Shown here one piece after another: positions 61,360 through 64,000 of a stretch of DNA of 64,000 nucleotides (the first letter of the stretch is position 1; every line of letters begins with the position of its first letter). The position numbers and the translations under genes were made by a program. This DNA is from Caballeronia pedi (GTDB lineage: Bacteria; Pseudomonadota; Gammaproteobacteria; Burkholderiales; Burkholderiaceae), in the NCBI RefSeq assembly GCF_001544915.2, contig NZ_FCOE02000008.1:1-64000 (forward strand), read 5' to 3'. The notes under the pieces are model-generated. The model worked only from the letters and a program-made list of their open reading frames with translations. It was not told the origin of the DNA and searched no databases.

Positions 61360-61705
61360 AGATCAATCTGCGAGTCCACGACGCCGGACGATGACTCGAT
61401 GAATCACGCCCATCGCGCCAGCCGGACCGTCATGTTAAGGCTCATCGGGAAAGTTTGCAGATTGTCTCATGGCGCGCACTGCTTCCGCCCGGCTCCGATA
61501 ATTCTGATTTCATGCGCCCAAGGTTGAAATGAAGATGTAAGCCATCACATCATTAAGAGCAGCGTGTGGATGCGGGAAAACGAGAAAATATCGGGCCGAT
61601 AGCCCATCGCTATCCCGACAATAAAATCAATCCACTTCGCAAGAGTGATAGCTTTCCTGTATAGTTCATCTACTTCTTCAACACCACTCCAAAAGGAATC
61701 TGGTA
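61360..61705. other. Divergent control region between ribA and ahpC
   Basis: This 346-bp gene-free region carries the OxyR site and ahpC promoter on its right side. I see no riboswitch or coding sequence. Confidence 0.6.
61599..61665 (+). promoter_or_regulatory. OxyR binding site and ahpC promoter
   Basis: ATAG-N7-CTAT-N7-ATAA-N7-CCAC occupies 61599-61635; the left half is a perfect OxyR ATAG-N7-CTAT element and the third tetrad differs at one base. A -10 TATAGT lies at 61660-61665, and the site ends just before the -35 position, as in OxyR-activated promoters. The ahpC start is 41 bp after the -10. Confidence 0.8.
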
Positions 61706-62269
61706 ATGCCCATCATCAACAGTCAAGTCAAGCCGTTCAAAGCAACCGCCTACCACAATGGCGACTTCCAGACCGTCACCGATGAAAGCCTGAAGGGCAA
61801 GTGGTCGGTGTTCGTGTTCTACCCGGCCGACTTCACGTTCGTGTGCCCGACCGAATTGGGCGACCTGGCTGACCGTTACGACGAATTCAAGAAGCTCGGC
61901 GTGGAAATCTACTCGGTGTCGACCGACACGCATTTCACGCACAAGGCATGGCACGACACGTCGGACACGATCCAGAAGATCAAGTACCCGATGATCGCCG
62001 ACCCGACGCTGGCAATCTCGCGCGCGTTCGACGTGCTGATCGAGGAAGAAGGCCTGGCGCTGCGCGGCACGTTCGTGATCAACCCGGAAGGCCAGATCAA
62101 GCTGTGCGAAATCCACGACAACGGCATCGGCCGTGACGCTGGCGAACTGCTCCGCAAGGTTCAGGCAGCGCAATACATCGCCAAGCACCCGGGCCAAGTG
62201 TGCCCCGCCAAGTGGACGCCGGGCGCTGAAACGCTGACCCCGTCGCTCGACCTGATCGGCAAGATCTAA
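61706..62269 (+). CDS. ahpC: Alkyl hydroperoxide reductase subunit C
   Basis: A 187-residue 2-Cys peroxiredoxin. The peroxidatic cysteine is C47 in '[13 protein letters not shown]', the resolving cysteine is C166 in 'GQVCPAKW'. It reduces hydroperoxides and is recycled by AhpF. An OxyR site and good promoter precede it. The following ahpF starts 145 bp later, after two hairpins. Confidence 0.96.
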   Translation: MPIINSQVKPFKATAYHNGDFQTVTDESLKGKWSVFVFYPADFTFVCPTELGDLADRYDEFKKLGVEIYSVSTDTHFTHKAWHDTSDTIQKIKYPMIADPTLAISRAFDVLIEEEGLALRGTFVINPEGQIKLCEIHDNGIGRDAGELLRKVQAAQYIAKHPGQVCPAKWTPGAETLTPSLDLIGKI

Positions 62270-62294
62270 GCTCGTCATTCACGAGCGCTGCATC

Positions 62295-62367
62295 GAACCT
62301 GCCGCGCTTCAGCGGCCGGTTCACCCCAAAAGACGCCTTCGTCCGGCGCTGCGACCTTCGCAGCGCC
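62295..62367 (+). other. Two tandem hairpins between ahpC and ahpF
   Basis: Hairpin one pairs GAACCTGCCGC (62295-62305) with GCGGCCGGTTC (62312-62322), 10 of 11 bases. Hairpin two is a perfect 10-bp stem, GGCGCTGCGA (62345-62354) and TCGCAGCGCC (62358-62367). Neither has a strong T-tract, so partial termination or mRNA processing that lowers ahpF output is more likely than full termination. Confidence 0.6.
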
Positions 62368-62414
62368 GCGGTGAAGCGCGTCTGCACTACCCAAGTCAAG
62401 GAACGGACATCGCC

Positions 62415-64000
62415 ATGCTCGACGCCAATCTCAAGAACCAGTTAAAAGCGTATTTGGAAAAGGTCACACGGCCGATCGAACTCGTCGCCTTTCTCGACGA
62501 CGGCGACAAGTCGCGCGAGCTGAAAAGCCTGCTCGACGAGATCGCCTCGCTGTCTGCCCAGATCAGCGTCGTCGAGAAAGAGGACGCCGGCGTGCGTCGT
62601 CCGTCCTTCACCATCGGCGAGGCGGGCAAGCCCGCGGGCATCCAGTTCGCCGGCATCCCGATGGGCCATGAATTCACGTCGCTCGTGCTTGCGCTGCTGC
62701 AGACGGGCGGCCATCCGATCAAGCTCGACGACGCCACCATCGAGCAGATCCGCAAACTCGACGGCGACTTCGCATTCGAGACGTATTTCTCGCTGTCGTG
62801 CCAGAACTGCCCGGAAGTCGTGCAGGCGCTGAACGTGATGGCGATCATCAATCCGCGCATCAAACACGTCGCGATCGACGGCGCGCTGTTCCAGAAGGAA
62901 GTGGAAGACCGTCAGGTGATGTCCGTGCCGATGATGTTCATCAACGGCGATAGCTTCGGCTCGGGCCGCATGGGCGTGAAGGAAATTCTGGCGAAGCTGG
63001 ACACGGGCGCTTCGGCGCGCGCCGCGAAAGAACTGGAAAACAAGCCGGTGTTCGACACGCTGATCGTCGGCGGCGGTCCTGCCGGCGCGGCGGCGGCGAT
63101 CTATTCGGCGCGCAAGGGCATCGCGACGGGCGTCGTCGCCGAACGCTTCGGCGGCCAGGTGCTCGACACGATGGCGATCGAAAACTTCGTCTCCGTGCAG
63201 GAAACGGAGGGACCGAAGTTCGCGACGGCGCTGGAACAGCACGTCAAGAGCTATGAAGTCGACGTGATGGACGTGCAGCGCGCAGAGAAGCTCGTGCCGG
63301 GCCGCATCAACGAGGTTCATCTGGCGAGCGGCGCGGTGCTGAAGGCGAAGACCGTGATTCTGTCGACCGGCGCGCGCTGGCGCGAAATCAACGTGCCGGG
63401 CGAGCGCGAGTATCGCGGCCGCGGCGTGGCGTACTGCCCGCACTGTGACGGCCCGCTCTTCAAGGGCAAGCGCGTCGCGGTGATCGGCGGCGGCAACTCC
63501 GGCGTGGAAGCGGCGATCGATCTCGCGGGCCTCGTCTCGGCGGTGACTCTGATCGAATTCGGCAACGAACTGCGCGCCGACGCGGTGCTGCAGAAGAAGC
63601 TGCGCAGCCTGTCGAACGTGACCATCGTCACAGAGGCGCAGACGACCGAAGTCACCGGCGATGGCAAGAAGGTCAACGGCATCACGTACACGGACCGCGC
63701 GACGGGCGCGAGCCACCATGTCGAGCTGGAAGGCGTGTTCGTGCAAATCGGTCTCGTGCCGAACACCGAATGGCTGAAGGGCACGGTGGAATTGTCGAAG
63801 CACGGCGAGATCGTCGTCGACGCGCGCGGCGCGACGTCCTTGCCGGGCGTGTTCGCGGCGGGCGACGTGACGACGGTGCCGTACAAGCAGATCGTGATCG
63901 CAGCCGGCGAAGGCGCGAAAGCATCGCTCTCGGCGTTCGATCATCTGATCCGGGCGTCGGTGGACGACGAAGCAGTGGTCGAAGAAGAAGCGGCGGCCTG
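62415..64000 (+). CDS. ahpF: Alkyl hydroperoxide reductase subunit F (3' end at window edge)
   Basis: A flavoprotein of at least 528 residues; the final readable bases are TG, so the stop is probably TGA ending one base beyond the window. The N-terminal redox pair is C129/C132 in '[10 protein letters not shown]', FAD binding is '[10 protein letters not shown]' and NADH binding '[14 protein letters not shown]', and the reductase disulfide is C341/C344 in '[10 protein letters not shown]'. It reduces AhpC with NADH. An AAGGA lies upstream of the ATG. Confidence 0.95.
   Translation, partial: MLDANLKNQLKAYLEKVTRPIELVAFLDDGDKSRELKSLLDEIASLSAQISVVEKEDAGVRRPSFTIGEAGKPAGIQFAGIPMGHEFTSLVLALLQTGGHPIKLDDATIEQIRKLDGDFAFETYFSLSCQNCPEVVQALNVMAIINPRIKHVAIDGALFQKEVEDRQVMSVPMMFINGDSFGSGRMGVKEILAKLDTGASARAAKELENKPVFDTLIVGGGPAGAAAAIYSARKGIATGVVAERFGGQVLDTMAIENFVSVQETEGPKFATALEQHVKSYEVDVMDVQRAEKLVPGRINEVHLASGAVLKAKTVILSTGARWREINVPGEREYRGRGVAYCPHCDGPLFKGKRVAVIGGGNSGVEAAIDLAGLVSAVTLIEFGNELRADAVLQKKLRSLSNVTIVTEAQTTEVTGDGKKVNGITYTDRATGASHHVELEGVFVQIGLVPNTEWLKGTVELSKHGEIVVDARGATSLPGVFAAGDVTTVPYKQIVIAAGEGAKASLSAFDHLIRASVDDEAVVEEEAAA

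Noticed and set aside
1..64000. rRNA, tRNA, insertion sequences and prophage genes
   Set aside because: Reading through the window I found no tRNA cloverleaf with a conserved T-arm, no rRNA segment, no transposase and no phage structural gene. A covariance or profile search could still reveal a small RNA.

Overview
This 64-kb window is a high-GC chromosomal segment that reads as Burkholderiaceae, most likely Caballeronia or Paraburkholderia. The grounds are the strong G/C third-position bias, a dispersed AAAGAAAGTAGG-type hairpin repeat near the left end, a PHA-granule phasin, a homodimeric AceE-type E1, and many LysR, IclR, MocR and Lrp regulators. I see no rRNA, tRNA, insertion sequence, prophage or CRISPR array. 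The region is metabolic and regulatory rather than mobile.

Layout. 1-5 kb: repeat-bearing spacer, IclR regulator, DUF985 cupin, a leaderless solute-binding-like protein with a GNAT enzyme, and a divergent pair of DJ-1-fold genes (isonitrile hydratase and a GlxA-type activator). 5.1-8.1 kb: a GAF-GAF-GGDEF-EAL protein. 8.28 kb: a 24-codon orphan pqqA with its own ribosome binding site and terminator. 8.4-21.1 kb: an ectoine/hydroxyectoine scavenging locus, doeD-doeC-doeX-doeB-doeA-eutC-eutB-enuR on the minus strand, divergent from ehuBCDA on the plus strand. 21.2-25 kb: Rieske-FAD reductase, DUF3175 protein, PQQ-type sugar dehydrogenase and a hypothetical gene. 25-29.5 kb: amtB-nadE-hybrid histidine kinase behind a sigma-54 promoter. 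29.8-38.4 kb: crotonase, phosphoribosyltransferase, a stand-alone AceE-type E1 (MdeB-like) with a divergent Lrp regulator, MscS channel, FmdB zinc ribbon, LysR, orphan ParA and a DUF1269-like membrane protein. 38.5-46.4 kb: a sugar ABC transporter, FadR-type regulator, L-fuconate dehydratase and Ap4A phosphorylase. 46.4-53 kb: HtrA-like protease, several small or hypothetical genes, a low-complexity tract, DMT exporter, HTH protein and phasin. 52.8-56.9 kb: DOPA-dioxygenase-like protein, a coupled lipoprotein/VAO-type flavoprotein/Tat-leader trio, and a divergent MocR regulator. 56.9-64 kb: a LexA-boxed Cas4-like nuclease/XPD helicase fusion, hemerythrin, 2OG-Fe(II) oxygenase, ribA, and an OxyR-boxed ahpC-ahpF pair, with ahpF running off the right edge.

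How it works together. The ectoine locus couples import (EhuABCD) to ring opening (DoeA), deacetylation (DoeB), conversion of hydroxylated intermediates (EutB/EutC), transamination (DoeD) and oxidation to aspartate (DoeC), under EnuR and DoeX. No ectABC biosynthesis genes or eutA are present here, so it looks like nutrient scavenging. amtB, ammonia-dependent nadE and a sensor kinase form a nitrogen-linked unit. Readable control sites include a LexA box, an OxyR site, a sigma-54 promoter, a PhaR-like operator in the phasin promoter and a shared TGTCCTA motif at the two ectoine promoters.
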